The position numbers and the translations under genes were made by a program. Below the pieces are notes generated by a model. It had not been told where the DNA came from and made no database searches. It saw only the letters and a list, made by a program, of their open reading frames with translations. Positions 1 through 7,279 of a stretch of 64,000 nt of DNA are shown piece by piece; position 1 is the stretch's first letter; each line of letters opens with the position of its first letter. This DNA comes from Marinobacter sp. 1-4A. Lineage in GTDB: Bacteria > Pseudomonadota > Gammaproteobacteria > Pseudomonadales > Oleiphilaceae. The stretch spans positions 434,001-498,000 of the forward strand of contig NZ_VCGY01000002.1 in assembly GCF_016597725.1 (NCBI RefSeq). Direction: 5' to 3'.

Positions 1-140
1 TTGGTTTTTACATCTGCTGACTTGTCGTCGTGACGAGCAGATGCAGGCTGGTTCTGAGCACCATCAGCAAGCAACCAGAGTGCGATCACAACTGCTATGA
101 TCACAGGAACGATAAAGGAGAGTCTGGAAGCAGCTTTCAT
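1..140 (-). CDS. N-terminus of a membrane-anchored or secreted protein (cut by window edge)
   Basis: Only the first 46 codons are inside the window; the gene runs off the left edge. The start ATG at 140 is followed by MKAASRLSFIVPVIIAVVIA, a basic tip and an uninterrupted hydrophobic helix, then a polar stretch rich in Asp, Gln, Ala and Lys. This is a single N-terminal membrane anchor or uncleaved signal segment followed by a flexible linker. Periplasmic adaptor subunits of RND or HlyD-type efflux pumps often begin this way, so that is the best guess. No family-defining residues lie in the visible part, so the function is open. Confidence 0.5.
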   Translation of the reverse strand, partial: MKAASRLSFIVPVIIAVVIALWLLADGAQNQPASARHDDKSADVKT

Positions 141-253
141 GGTAATGGATAGGTCCGGCCGTGGGTGGCTTGACTAAAACCCCATAGCAAGGGCGTTAGG
201 CACTTTGCACGAGCAATGATAGAGGGAGATAAGGCTTTTGACCGAGACAGACC

Positions 254-288
254 GCAAAAACAGGCCAAGGTACATACCCCGGCCTGCA
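254..288 (-). terminator. Rho-independent terminator after the SutA-like gene
   Basis: Read on the minus strand, the six-base arms CAGGCC and GGCCTG (281-286 and 261-266) enclose a partly self-pairing 14-base segment and are followed directly by TTTTT. It begins about 12 bases after the stop codon of the small gene at 299-529, where its terminator would be expected. Confidence 0.7.
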
Positions 289-298
289 AAGGCGATAC

Positions 299-529
299 TC
301 AAAGAGCGCGGTTGTTAAAGCCGGTATCCACCTTACGAGGAGAGCTAACGCGGAAAGATGTCTCGACTTCCTGAATGGTGCCACCTTGGCTCAGGAATGC
401 GTCAATATCTTGCTGCAGTTGTTCCCGCACCCGTGCCCTGCCTGCGATCGAATGGGTGTCGTCGACTTCATTACTCGCACTAGCCCAGTTCCCGGATTGT
501 TCCAAATTGCTTTCGTCGAACTCACTCAT
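299..529 (-). CDS. Small SutA-like acidic protein
   Basis: This is a 76-residue protein if started at the ATG at 529, chosen because GGAGAG lies six bases upstream; the longer frame to 544 has no comparable site. The N-terminal half is acidic and low in complexity. The C-terminal half carries AFLSQGGTIQEV and then a short basic PRK segment. From memory, this resembles the C-terminal part of Pseudomonas SutA, which has AFL-x-RGG-x-[IV]-QE followed by a PPKKP tail and binds RNA polymerase in slow-growing cells. The match is short and recalled, not computed, so the family call is tentative. The gene stands alone, diverges from the tetR-aidB operon and has its own terminator. Confidence 0.5.
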   Translation of the reverse strand: MSEFDESNLEQSGNWASASNEVDDTHSIAGRARVREQLQQDIDAFLSQGGTIQEVETSFRVSSPRKVDTGFNNRAL

Positions 530-664
530 GGCTCTCTCCATCAACGAAAACAGTGTTACAAGCGTGATATACCCGTAGGAGATGCCACGCTCCGTCTCGA
601 CCAGCCGCTACTGCGGCAGCGTCTTGGCGTCTTTATAATCTGCTTTTCATGACAGCGCTATTAT

Positions 665-694
665 TTGACAATACAATTTTCGTAAATATTTGTA
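665..694 (+). promoter_or_regulatory. Candidate tetR-aidB promoter with an inverted repeat
   Basis: TTGACA at 665-670 is a perfect -35 hexamer, and TATTTG at 687-692 is a usable -10 at 16 bp spacing. An inverted repeat, TACAA at 672-676 and TTGTA at 690-694, lies in the spacer and across the -10. This is a plausible place for the TetR protein encoded just downstream to bind and repress its own operon. The operator role is inference. Confidence 0.35.
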
Positions 695-799
695 ACGTGA
701 AATAAGTTATTGAATATAAAAACTAAAACATGAAGTGAAAATAAGCATTTGCATCAAGCCAAAGAATGAACCAATATTCACTAATTACAGAGGCCCGAA

Positions 800-1432
800 A
801 TGGCTTATCGTGAAACTGAAAAGATGCGACTGCGCAAAGCCGCCGCGCGTCAGCGTATCGCAGAGTGCACCTATCAATGCGTTGCGGAGGGAGGTTTTCG
901 TAATGCAAAGATTACGCGCATTGCTCAGCTTGCAGGTGTAGCTACAGGGTCGATTTATCGTCATTTCGAGTCAAAAGAAGACTTGTTTGCCGAAATATTC
1001 CGCGTCGCCACACAACGCGAAATAGACAAAGTTGTGGAAGCGCTGGCAACACCCGGTAGCGCAATAGAGCGACTGGAAAAGGCCTTGCAACAATTTGCCG
1101 AGCGCGCATTGAAAGGCCCTGTTATGGCCTGGTCGCTTATTGCCGAACCTGTGGATCCGAAAGTTGAAGAAGAGCGGCTAGCGTATCGAAAGGCTTATGC
1201 CGACTTATTTGAACAAGCGATTCGAGAAGGCATCAAAGAAGGGTGCATTCCGGATCAAAACGCCCGCCAGAGCAGTACATGTCTGGTTGGTGCTATTGCA
1301 GAGAGTTTGGTGGGCCCCTTGTCACCAACCCAGAACGAACAGACAACGAGAAACGCAACTGACAACAACGACCCGCTGGTCAACACCATCATCCGCTTTT
1401 GCATACAGGGGTTGACCGGCACTAGGAGGTAG
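800..1432 (+). CDS. TetR/AcrR-family transcriptional regulator
   Basis: This 210-residue protein has the usual TetR layout. An N-terminal helix-turn-helix, roughly residues 15-60, contains ITRIAQLAGVATGSIYRHFE, the typical recognition-helix sequence, followed by SKEDLF. An all-helical ligand domain fills the rest. The start ATG follows AGAGG. It ends two bases before aidB, whose ribosome site overlaps the tetR stop, so the two are an operon and probably translationally coupled. The partner suggests it senses an acyl-CoA, fatty acid or related metabolite and controls aidB and itself; the ligand cannot be read from the sequence. Confidence 0.9.
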   Translation: MAYRETEKMRLRKAAARQRIAECTYQCVAEGGFRNAKITRIAQLAGVATGSIYRHFESKEDLFAEIFRVATQREIDKVVEALATPGSAIERLEKALQQFAERALKGPVMAWSLIAEPVDPKVEEERLAYRKAYADLFEQAIREGIKEGCIPDQNARQSSTCLVGAIAESLVGPLSPTQNEQTTRNATDNNDPLVNTIIRFCIQGLTGTRR

Positions 1433-1434
1433 CT

Positions 1435-3135
1435 ATGAACACCCCGCAACCCAAACACCAAATAGCTTCAGGAGATCATGGCGACCGTTACTTGGCGGTC
1501 ACCCACGAAGTAGTCAATCAGCCGCCAGCGTTGGAAAACTACAACCTGTACGACGAAGATATTGCGCTTCAAGAAGCGGTAAAACGCGAGGGTGCCGGGG
1601 ATGCTCAAAGCGACCTAAAGACTTATGGCGCGCTTGCCGGCAATGCGGGAACTATCGACCTTGGCTTTCGAGCCAATAGTAACAAACCGGTGTTCAACAC
1701 CCACGACCGGTTTGGCCACCGTATCGACGAAGTAGACTTTCACCCTTCTTATCACGAACTGATGAGCATCGCCTTCGAAAACGGTCTGCACAGCAGTCCT
1801 TGGACAAATCCGGGCAAGGGCGCGCATGTGACTCGCGCTGCAAAGTATTACATGCACTCCCAAGTAGAAGCAGCACACTGCTGCCCGGTTACCATGACCT
1901 TTGCCGCCATTCCTTCTATCCGTAAGCAACCAGAGCTGGCGACTCTGTGGGAATCCCGTGTACTCGCTAACAGCTACGACGCCCGCAACGTTCCAGACAC
2001 AGAAAAAAGCTCTGTAACCATCGGCATGGCGATGACTGAAAAACAAGGCGGCAGCGACGTACGCGCCAATAGCACTCTGGCTCACCCGATAGGGAACAAA
2101 GGGCCTGGTCAAGCTTATGAGCTGGTCGGCCACAAGTGGTTTGTCTCCGCCCCCATGTGCGATGCCTTTCTGGTACTGGCTCAGGCGCCCGGCGGCTTGT
2201 CCTGCTTCCTGATGCCCCGTTGGCGCCCGGACGGCACCAAAAACCCTTGGCAGATACAGCGCCTGAAAAACAAAATGGGCAACGTTGCCAACGCTTCCAG
2301 CGAGGTAGAGCTGCGCGGCGCGATGGCATGGATGATTGGTGAAGAAGGCCGAGGCGTACCCACCATTATAGAAATGGTCGCCATGACCCGCTTCGACTGT
2401 ATGATCGGCAGCTCTGCCGGTATGCGTCAAGCCGTCGCTCAGGCAACGCATCATTGCCGCCACCGGAGCGCCTTCGGTAGCCGTTTAAGCGACCAACCAC
2501 TAATGCAAAACGTGCTTGCAGACTTGGCTCTGGAAAACGAGGCCGCCCTCGCCTACACCCTGCGAATCGCCCGCGCTCTGGACAACCAAGATCAGGAACA
2601 CGAACGCTTGTTGGCCCGCTTGGCCACGCCCGTCGGCAAATACTGGATTTGCAAACGCGCACCGAACCACGCCTACGAATCCATGGAATGCATCGGTGGC
2701 AGCGGCGTAATGGAAGACTGCATCATGCCCCGCCTGTTCCGCGAATCCCCGGTGAACGCCATCTGGGAAGGCAGCGGCAACGTACAGTGTCTTGATACTC
2801 TGCGCGCCATCCAAAAAGAACCGGAAACCCTCGACGCCTTCTTCCACGAAGCCGCCGAAGCCAAAGGCGCAGACCGCCGCTTTGACCAGTTCCTCGCCCA
2901 GTTGCAAAACGACTTCGCCGACATCAGCGACTTCCAATACCGCGCCCGCAACCTGGTAGATAGAATGGCCTTGGCCATGCAGGCCTCCCTGCTCTTGCGT
3001 AACGGCGACAAAGCCGTAGCAGACGCCTTTTGCGCCTCCCGACTGGAATCCAACGGCGGCATGAACTATGGCAACCTACCCTCCGGCACCGACGCTGCGG
3101 CTATTATCAAGAGGGCTACGCCTGTAGTAGGCTGA
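1435..3135 (+). CDS. aidB: AidB-like acyl-CoA dehydrogenase
   Basis: This 566-residue flavoprotein is collinear with E. coli AidB (about 540 residues) over its whole length. Shared landmarks, compared from memory, are an N-terminal NxNLYxxDxALxEAVxREGAG-type region, CPVTMTFAA, the FAD-contact motif MTEKQGGSDV at residues 200-209, GLSCFLMPR, MTRFDCMIGSSAGMR, CIGGSGVMEDC and NAIWEGSGNVQCLD. AidB binds FAD and double-stranded DNA and is implicated in protection from alkylating agents, with only weak isovaleryl-CoA dehydrogenase activity. Translation starts at ATG after a strong AGGAGG site overlapping the tetR stop. Control by TetR, rather than by Ada as in E. coli, is suggested by the operon. 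An ordinary branched-chain acyl-CoA dehydrogenase role cannot be excluded. Confidence 0.88.
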   Translation: MNTPQPKHQIASGDHGDRYLAVTHEVVNQPPALENYNLYDEDIALQEAVKREGAGDAQSDLKTYGALAGNAGTIDLGFRANSNKPVFNTHDRFGHRIDEVDFHPSYHELMSIAFENGLHSSPWTNPGKGAHVTRAAKYYMHSQVEAAHCCPVTMTFAAIPSIRKQPELATLWESRVLANSYDARNVPDTEKSSVTIGMAMTEKQGGSDVRANSTLAHPIGNKGPGQAYELVGHKWFVSAPMCDAFLVLAQAPGGLSCFLMPRWRPDGTKNPWQIQRLKNKMGNVANASSEVELRGAMAWMIGEEGRGVPTIIEMVAMTRFDCMIGSSAGMRQAVAQATHHCRHRSAFGSRLSDQPLMQNVLADLALENEAALAYTLRIARALDNQDQEHERLLARLATPVGKYWICKRAPNHAYESMECIGGSGVMEDCIMPRLFRESPVNAIWEGSGNVQCLDTLRAIQKEPETLDAFFHEAAEAKGADRRFDQFLAQLQNDFADISDFQYRARNLVDRMALAMQASLLLRNGDKAVADAFCASRLESNGGMNYGNLPSGTDAAAIIKRATPVVG

Positions 3136-3152
3136 ACAAAACCTACTAGCAG

Positions 3153-3190
3153 CTTAGGGGAGCAGCTTCTGAAACTGTGTGGACTCCCCT
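3153..3190 (+). repeat. Degenerate left half of the apical-module hairpin repeat
   Basis: GAAACTGTGTGGA near 3171-3183 matches the left side of the module in the full repeats (AAACTGTGCGGAG), and the preceding bases fall where a left stem arm would lie, about 20 bases after the aidB stop. No matching right half follows. A shorter hairpin between GGGGAG and CTCCCC remains possible here. It looks like a broken copy lying directly in front of the complete one at 3203. Confidence 0.5.
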
Positions 3191-3202
3191 TGAATTGCCC
3201 GA

Positions 3203-3317
3203 GAACCGGCGAGGGTGGACTGCCCAAAACTGTGCGGAGCCAAGGCTGGCGGAGGCCAAGCGTCAGCAGGGATGTGCCGCAAGGAGCGTGTTTTGGGCAG
3301 TCTGCCCTCGCCGGTTC
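3203..3317 (+). repeat. Hairpin repeat copy 1 (conserved apex, private stem)
   Basis: The 28-base arms at 3203-3230 and 3290-3317 pair along their full length, with 26 Watson-Crick pairs and two adjacent G-T (G-U in RNA) pairs. The interior starts TGTGCGGAGCC, ends GGATGTGCCGCAAGGAGC and is shared in part with the copies at 7158, 18440 and 61192. The stem sequence is not shared with them. It lies between aidB and the DUF503 gene, both on the plus strand. It could end aidB transcription or stabilise its 3' end. Confidence 0.85.
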
Positions 3318-3339
3318 CTGCACCCAAATCGGAAGAGCC

Positions 3340-3687
3340 ATGTCTGAAGCACTAAGAAAACTACTCAAAGAAGGCAATGCGCCCCAACACAACACCGCGA
3401 TTACTCCGCATGTAGGCGTACTCACCCTGCACTTTCAACTCTACGGCTGCGAGGACCTCAAAGCCAAGCGCAAAGTATTCACCCCACTGCGAGCCGTATG
3501 GGGCAAAGAGCCCGACTTAGCCGTAGCAGAAACCGCCGATCTAGAAGCCCTAGATTGTGCAACCTGGACCATTGCGGCCCTAGGCACCTCGTCGCAACAA
3601 ATCACCCAACGTTTGGACCAAGTAGAGAAAGCCATCGAAGAAAAAATCGACGCTGCGATACTTGATGTCCATCGGGAAATAATTTAA
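3340..3687 (+). CDS. DUF503 (YlxP-like) protein
   Basis: The ATG at 3340 follows GGAAGAG and gives 115 residues. The longer frame from 3190 runs through the hairpin repeat and is rejected. After a short N-terminal extension, residues 25-115 match the DUF503/YlxP layout: GVLTLHFQLYGCEDLKAKRK (normally GVL-x-hydrophobic-x7-SLK-x-KR), then a beta-alpha-beta unit containing VAE and ending in a long charged helix. The biochemical role of DUF503 is not established; in many Firmicutes it sits near infB-rbfA. The last 14 codons are echoed by a diverged fragment at 5237-5281, which makes this gene the left edge of the insert described below. Confidence 0.8.
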   Translation: MSEALRKLLKEGNAPQHNTAITPHVGVLTLHFQLYGCEDLKAKRKVFTPLRAVWGKEPDLAVAETADLEALDCATWTIAALGTSSQQITQRLDQVEKAIEEKIDAAILDVHREII

Positions 3688-3688
3688 C

Positions 3689-3757
3689 CGCACTGCTCAA
3701 GCCACAGAGTTCAAAGGCAAGCCCGACATAGTCTTCGTTAGAAATACGAGACAGTGA
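3689..3757 (+). pseudogene. Possible relic with a PDIVF motif
   Basis: Just past the DUF503 stop, a short open stretch reads TEFKGKPDIVFVRNTR and then a stop. GKPDIVF followed by a basic residue is the hallmark start of Vsr-like (very short patch) endonucleases, which continue with a hydrophobic strand and a DGCFWH-type motif. Here that continuation is absent. This may be a decayed end of a restriction-linked gene, or chance. The remaining bases up to 3844 contain nothing I can interpret. Confidence 0.2.
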
Positions 3758-3844
3758 AAGCTTTTAGTAGCTGAGGCCACCGACTGGATGAGCAGCGCCA
3801 GCCGCCCCGAAACCTAGCTAAAAACCTCGCAACTGCAGGCTCTA

Positions 3845-4411
3845 TTAGTGTCGGCTTTCCTCAATAATTCTATTGATGTACGAAACGCGCTTGCCGGCAC
3901 CAAACATTTTCAGAACTCTTCTATCGTCACACAACGATATCGAATCAACCCATACCGCTGTGAACCATTTGCTGGTCATTCTGAATGGTTGTGAACACTC
4001 CACATAACCCTGACTCTCGAAATGTTCAGCCCACAGTTTATTGGCGGTATAAGAGCCAAAGAACATCCCGAAAAGGCCGGTAATGATTAATAACGTTACT
4101 GCTTTATTTAGCTTTCCACCGACGGATTTGGTGAACCCCTTACCTCGGATCGCAACTATAATCCCACACATACCCAATAGTGCGAGGCCTAAATAGGTGA
4201 TCGGTGCAAGATACAAGGCTGTAATTCCCGTATCTTCCAAAAAAATAGGCACGCCCGTTTGTATAGCTTGAGCATAGTCCCTATGATTTAACCAAAGAAT
4301 CCAAATAGATAAGGCTGTCAGCCCAACACCCATAACTGACAGAACCATTCCAGTCCATAACGCCACGGGGCGATTTATGGGAGGTCTTGAGCCATTAGTC
4401 GTAGCCATCAC
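3845..4411 (-). CDS. Four-helix membrane protein, DUF1240-like, putative immunity protein
   Basis: The protein has 188 residues, with hydrophobic segments near residues 18-42, 63-88 and 104-125, a weaker one between them, and a soluble C-terminal tail containing a Cys pair (CSQPF and SLCDD). Layout and size resemble DUF1240 membrane proteins, a call made by recollection. Its ATG overlaps the stop of the upstream gene by four bases (ATGA, 4408-4411), so the two are translationally coupled. A small multi-pass membrane protein coupled to a protein with a hydrophobic, glycine/alanine-rich segment is the usual arrangement for an immunity protein against a membrane-targeting toxin. That role is inference. 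The gene is visibly more AT-rich than its neighbours. Confidence 0.5.
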   Translation of the reverse strand: MMATTNGSRPPINRPVALWTGMVLSVMGVGLTALSIWILWLNHRDYAQAIQTGVPIFLEDTGITALYLAPITYLGLALLGMCGIIVAIRGKGFTKSVGGKLNKAVTLLIITGLFGMFFGSYTANKLWAEHFESQGYVECSQPFRMTSKWFTAVWVDSISLCDDRRVLKMFGAGKRVSYINRIIEESRH

Positions 4412-5127
4412 CAGCCAACCGACCCAACACCAGAACCCCTTAAGCGACGAATAAAATCAAGGTTACCGCGAGCGGTACCGAAATAGTAACTTGCCTCTCT
4501 CTGGACCTGCTCAATATTTCTTTTATTTTCTTCCATAGTCCTAGCCCATGACTCTTTATGTTGAATCAGAGCATCAGTGAGCTTCTCTGTTAAGCCCAAA
4601 CTATTATCCACCCAGTTAAGAGCCAAGCCAGCACCAATGGCCACACCGATTCCTGCAAAAACCGGAATAACCGCCACCACAGAAAAACCTAGAGCGGTAA
4701 GGGCGGCCGGAACAACTCCCGCTGTAAAATAAGCAGCCCCGGCAGCAATTAGGCCTTTCGCAATGTCTGTCGCTATGTGAGCCAGCATTGCCTCCATTGT
4801 TTTCAGCTCATCGGTAAAAAGCCACTCCAGAGTTCTCACGGCGGGACTGAGGATCAATGTGAGCACTGCACCAGATTTTAACGCCGCCTTCGCTGCTACC
4901 TGCCCTATCCCCATTTTGATAACTTTCGGATTTCCCACACCATAGACTGGTGCAGTTAGATACCGTCGTAAACCAGCATATCCAGAAAGCACAATGTAAC
5001 TTTTCCCCTGGCGTAAAATAACACGATAGGTCGCAAATAAAGTTCCTGAGCGATGTATGTCAGCGCCAAGTTTAACTAGTACAATAGAGGATGAAACAGT
5101 TCCTGTGTGGTCACGAATAGTGCCCAA
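4408..5127 (-). CDS. Putative membrane-active toxin domain, probably 5'-truncated
   Basis: The first possible start is a TTG at 5127, giving 239 residues, but the frame stays open upstream to 5226 without any ATG, GTG or TTG and then meets a stop at the insert boundary. This is what a C-terminal fragment of a larger protein would look like. Visible features are a SYIVLSGYAGLRRYLTAPVY segment, an Ala/Gly-rich hydrophobic region near residues 105-165 able to insert in membranes, the sequence WVDNSLGLTEKLTDAL, and a basic Gly-rich end. Effector tails of contact-dependent secretion systems (for example type VI) with pore-forming activity have a similar layout. The family is not proven. The downstream gene is its likely immunity partner. 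Confidence 0.4.
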   Translation of the reverse strand: MGTIRDHTGTVSSSIVLVKLGADIHRSGTLFATYRVILRQGKSYIVLSGYAGLRRYLTAPVYGVGNPKVIKMGIGQVAAKAALKSGAVLTLILSPAVRTLEWLFTDELKTMEAMLAHIATDIAKGLIAAGAAYFTAGVVPAALTALGFSVVAVIPVFAGIGVAIGAGLALNWVDNSLGLTEKLTDALIQHKESWARTMEENKRNIEQVQREASYYFGTARGNLDFIRRLRGSGVGSVGW

Positions 5128-5236
5128 CGCAAAACCCGTAATCTGCTCGTAGAGGGACTCTATTTCCGATTCTGATCGACCACCTGCTTTTTTGAAAATA
5201 CCAACGGGCTGACGGCTATCTTTGGCTCACACGTGA

Positions 5237-5281
5237 AAAATCGACGCCGCAATACTCGACATTCACCGCGAAGTCCTCTAA
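5237..5281 (+). pseudogene. Orphan 3' end of a second DUF503 gene
   Basis: Fourteen codons, KIDAAILDIHREVL plus stop, repeat the last codons of the intact DUF503 gene (KIDAAILDVHREII). Most of the DNA differences fall at third codon positions, so this is a diverged homologue and not a recent duplication. Nothing in frame upstream encodes the rest of the protein. Together with 3340-3687 it brackets the toxin/immunity insert. Confidence 0.7.
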
Positions 5282-5454
5282 AAAAAGCTCTGTGGCACAA
5301 CAGCAAAGCAGCCCGTATACTACGCCACCTCAGGGATGCCAGCGTGCCTGTAAACAACAGGCGACAAGTAACCAATGCCGGAACAAATCCCGGCTGTATC
5401 CGTCGGGTATCCGGAACCGACCCTGCGGATGACCACTGATTGTGTGTGGTATCT

Positions 5455-7131
5455 ATGACCGGCAAGAAAAAAACGGCTCAGGCTTCAATTGAAGCCATGT
5501 ATCGCGTGTTCACTGTGCCAGAAGCACCGGAATCTACGCTTAGCCGTATTGACCAGAATATTTCCAGCAACCTTGCAGGCTTTCTGCAAGAGCATATCGT
5601 TGCCGTTGAACGGGACCTTGCAGATGTCGAGAAAAACTTCTCGGACTACGCCATCCCTGAAAAACCCGTGTTCGTTTCGGAGCAAGCCCAGTTTCTGCTA
5701 GACAAACTGGTTGCCAACTCCGTTCATACAGCATCTCCAGCCTTTATAGGCCACATGACTTCAGCGCTGCCCTACTTTATGTTGCCGCTGTCGAAAATCA
5801 TGATTGCCCTGAACCAGAATCTGGTAAAAACCGAAACCTCCAAAGCGTTTACCCCCATGGAGCGTCAGGTTCTTGGCATGATTCATCGGCTGGTGTACGA
5901 AGAGGACGGCGCTTTTTACCGGAAATGGATGCACGACCCCCGCTACGCTCTTGGCGCCATGTGTTCTGGCGGAACCGTTGCCAATTTGACCGCACTCTGG
6001 GTAGCTCGCAATCGTGCGTTTCCAGCTGAAGGCAGTTTCCGGGGGCTGCATCAGGAAGGCCTGTTCCGCGCTCTCAAGTATTACGGCTACGAAGGCGCTG
6101 CCATCGTTGTATCGCGTCGTGGCCACTACTCTCTAGGTAAAGCCGCGGATGTACTAGGCCTTGGCCGCGAATCTCTTGTTGCGGTGGACACCGACGACAA
6201 CAACCGGATTCAAACCGATGCGTTGCGCGACAAGTGCCTGGAATTGCAGAAGCAAAAAATCAAGATACTGGCCATCTGCGGCGTTGCGGGTACGACCGAA
6301 ACCGGTAACGTTGACCCGCTAGACGCCATGGCAGATACCGCGCGGGAATTCGGCGCCCACTTCCACGTGGATGCAGCCTGGGGCGGGCCTACACTGTTCT
6401 CCAGAACCTACCGGCACTTGTTGCGCGGTATAGAGAAGGCAGACTCCGTTACCTTCGACGCCCACAAACAGTTGTATGTGCCCATGGGCGTTGGGCTGGT
6501 CGTGTTCAAAGACCCCAGCTTGGCCAATGCCGTTGAGCATCACGCCCAATACATCATCCGCAAAGGCTCACGGGATCTCGGTACCACTACCTTGGAAGGC
6601 TCACGCCCCGGCATGTCTATGCTGATTCATTCCGGCCTGAAAATTCTGGCCAGAGAAGGCTACGAGATACTGATTGATCAGGGTATCGAGAAGGCGGCGA
6701 CGTTCGCTGATATGATTTCAGCCCAGCCGGATTTTGAACTGGTTACCCGGCCGGAACTTAACATTCTTACTTACCGCTATTGCCCGGAAAACGTGCAGCA
6801 AGCCTTGGCTCTAGCAGACCCCCTGCAGGCGGAAAAACTTAACGCCTGCCTGAACAGAATCACTAAATTTATCCAGAAAACCCAACGGGAGCGTGGCAAG
6901 GCTTTCGTTTCAAGAACCCGTTTGGAGCCTGCTCGTTACTATAACTTCCCGTGCATTGTTTTCCGGGTGGTTCTGGCGAACCCCCTGACCACGCCAAAAA
7001 TATTGGCAGACATTCTGGAAGAGCAAAGAGAGCTTTCAGGGGAGGAAGGCATTCAGGACGAAATAGGAATACTGCACCAAATGGCGGATGCGGTGCTTAA
7101 TCAGCACGGGCAAGGCCTAAAGCACGCCTAA
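5455..7131 (+). CDS. panP: PLP-dependent aspartate 1-decarboxylase (PanP type)
   Basis: This 558-residue group II PLP decarboxylase makes beta-alanine from L-aspartate for coenzyme A synthesis in bacteria lacking the pyruvoyl enzyme PanD. Diagnostic features are CSGGTVANLTAL near residue 170 (cofactor phosphate region), HVDAAWGG at 304-311 (the Asp pairing with the pyridine nitrogen) and FDAHKQ with the Schiff-base lysine at K338. The long charged N-terminus and SPAFIGHMTSALPYFMLPLSK fit the PanP subfamily better than glutamate decarboxylase. The ATG at 5455 is preferred over an upstream TTG. A TATACT hexamer at 5316-5321 may be part of its promoter. Hairpin repeat copy 2 starts 26 bases after the stop. 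Confidence 0.85.
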   Translation: MTGKKKTAQASIEAMYRVFTVPEAPESTLSRIDQNISSNLAGFLQEHIVAVERDLADVEKNFSDYAIPEKPVFVSEQAQFLLDKLVANSVHTASPAFIGHMTSALPYFMLPLSKIMIALNQNLVKTETSKAFTPMERQVLGMIHRLVYEEDGAFYRKWMHDPRYALGAMCSGGTVANLTALWVARNRAFPAEGSFRGLHQEGLFRALKYYGYEGAAIVVSRRGHYSLGKAADVLGLGRESLVAVDTDDNNRIQTDALRDKCLELQKQKIKILAICGVAGTTETGNVDPLDAMADTAREFGAHFHVDAAWGGPTLFSRTYRHLLRGIEKADSVTFDAHKQLYVPMGVGLVVFKDPSLANAVEHHAQYIIRKGSRDLGTTTLEGSRPGMSMLIHSGLKILAREGYEILIDQGIEKAATFADMISAQPDFELVTRPELNILTYRYCPENVQQALALADPLQAEKLNACLNRITKFIQKTQRERGKAFVSRTRLEPARYYNFPCIVFRVVLANPLTTPKILADILEEQRELSGEEGIQDEIGILHQMADAVLNQHGQGLKHA

Positions 7132-7157
7132 AGAAGGCAAACTCAAAAGATTCGGTG

Positions 7158-7260
7158 AGCGGGACGGCGCGGTTTCAGAAACCGTGCGGAGCCATGGATG
7201 GCGGAGCCGAGCGTACAGGGAGGTATTCACAGCGTGTTTCTGAAACCGCGCCGTCCCGCT
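7158..7260 (+). repeat. Hairpin repeat copy 2 (conserved apex, private stem)
   Basis: The arms at 7158-7182 and 7236-7260 are perfectly complementary over 25 bases. The interior begins CGTGCGGAGCC, contains ATGGATGG and ends CACAGCGT before GTTT. It lies between the convergent genes panP and the small gene at 7280 and can serve as a terminator for both. The module is in the same orientation relative to the upstream plus-strand gene as in the other copies. Confidence 0.88.
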
Positions 7261-7279
7261 TGCTCCACCGAAGCCTGAC

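Noticed and set aside
1615-2463. A long open frame on the minus strand inside aidB.
   Set aside because: It is an antisense shadow of a GC-rich real gene, has no ribosome site and encodes nothing recognisable.
3688-5281. The insert as a classic integrase-mediated genomic island with an att repeat.
   Set aside because: There is no integrase, tRNA or exact direct repeat. The shared DUF503 ends differ at synonymous sites, so homologous exchange or an old event is more likely than a recent site-specific integration.
5440-5454. TTG start for panP at 5440.
   Set aside because: It adds MCVVS only, with no better ribosome site than the ATG at 5455.
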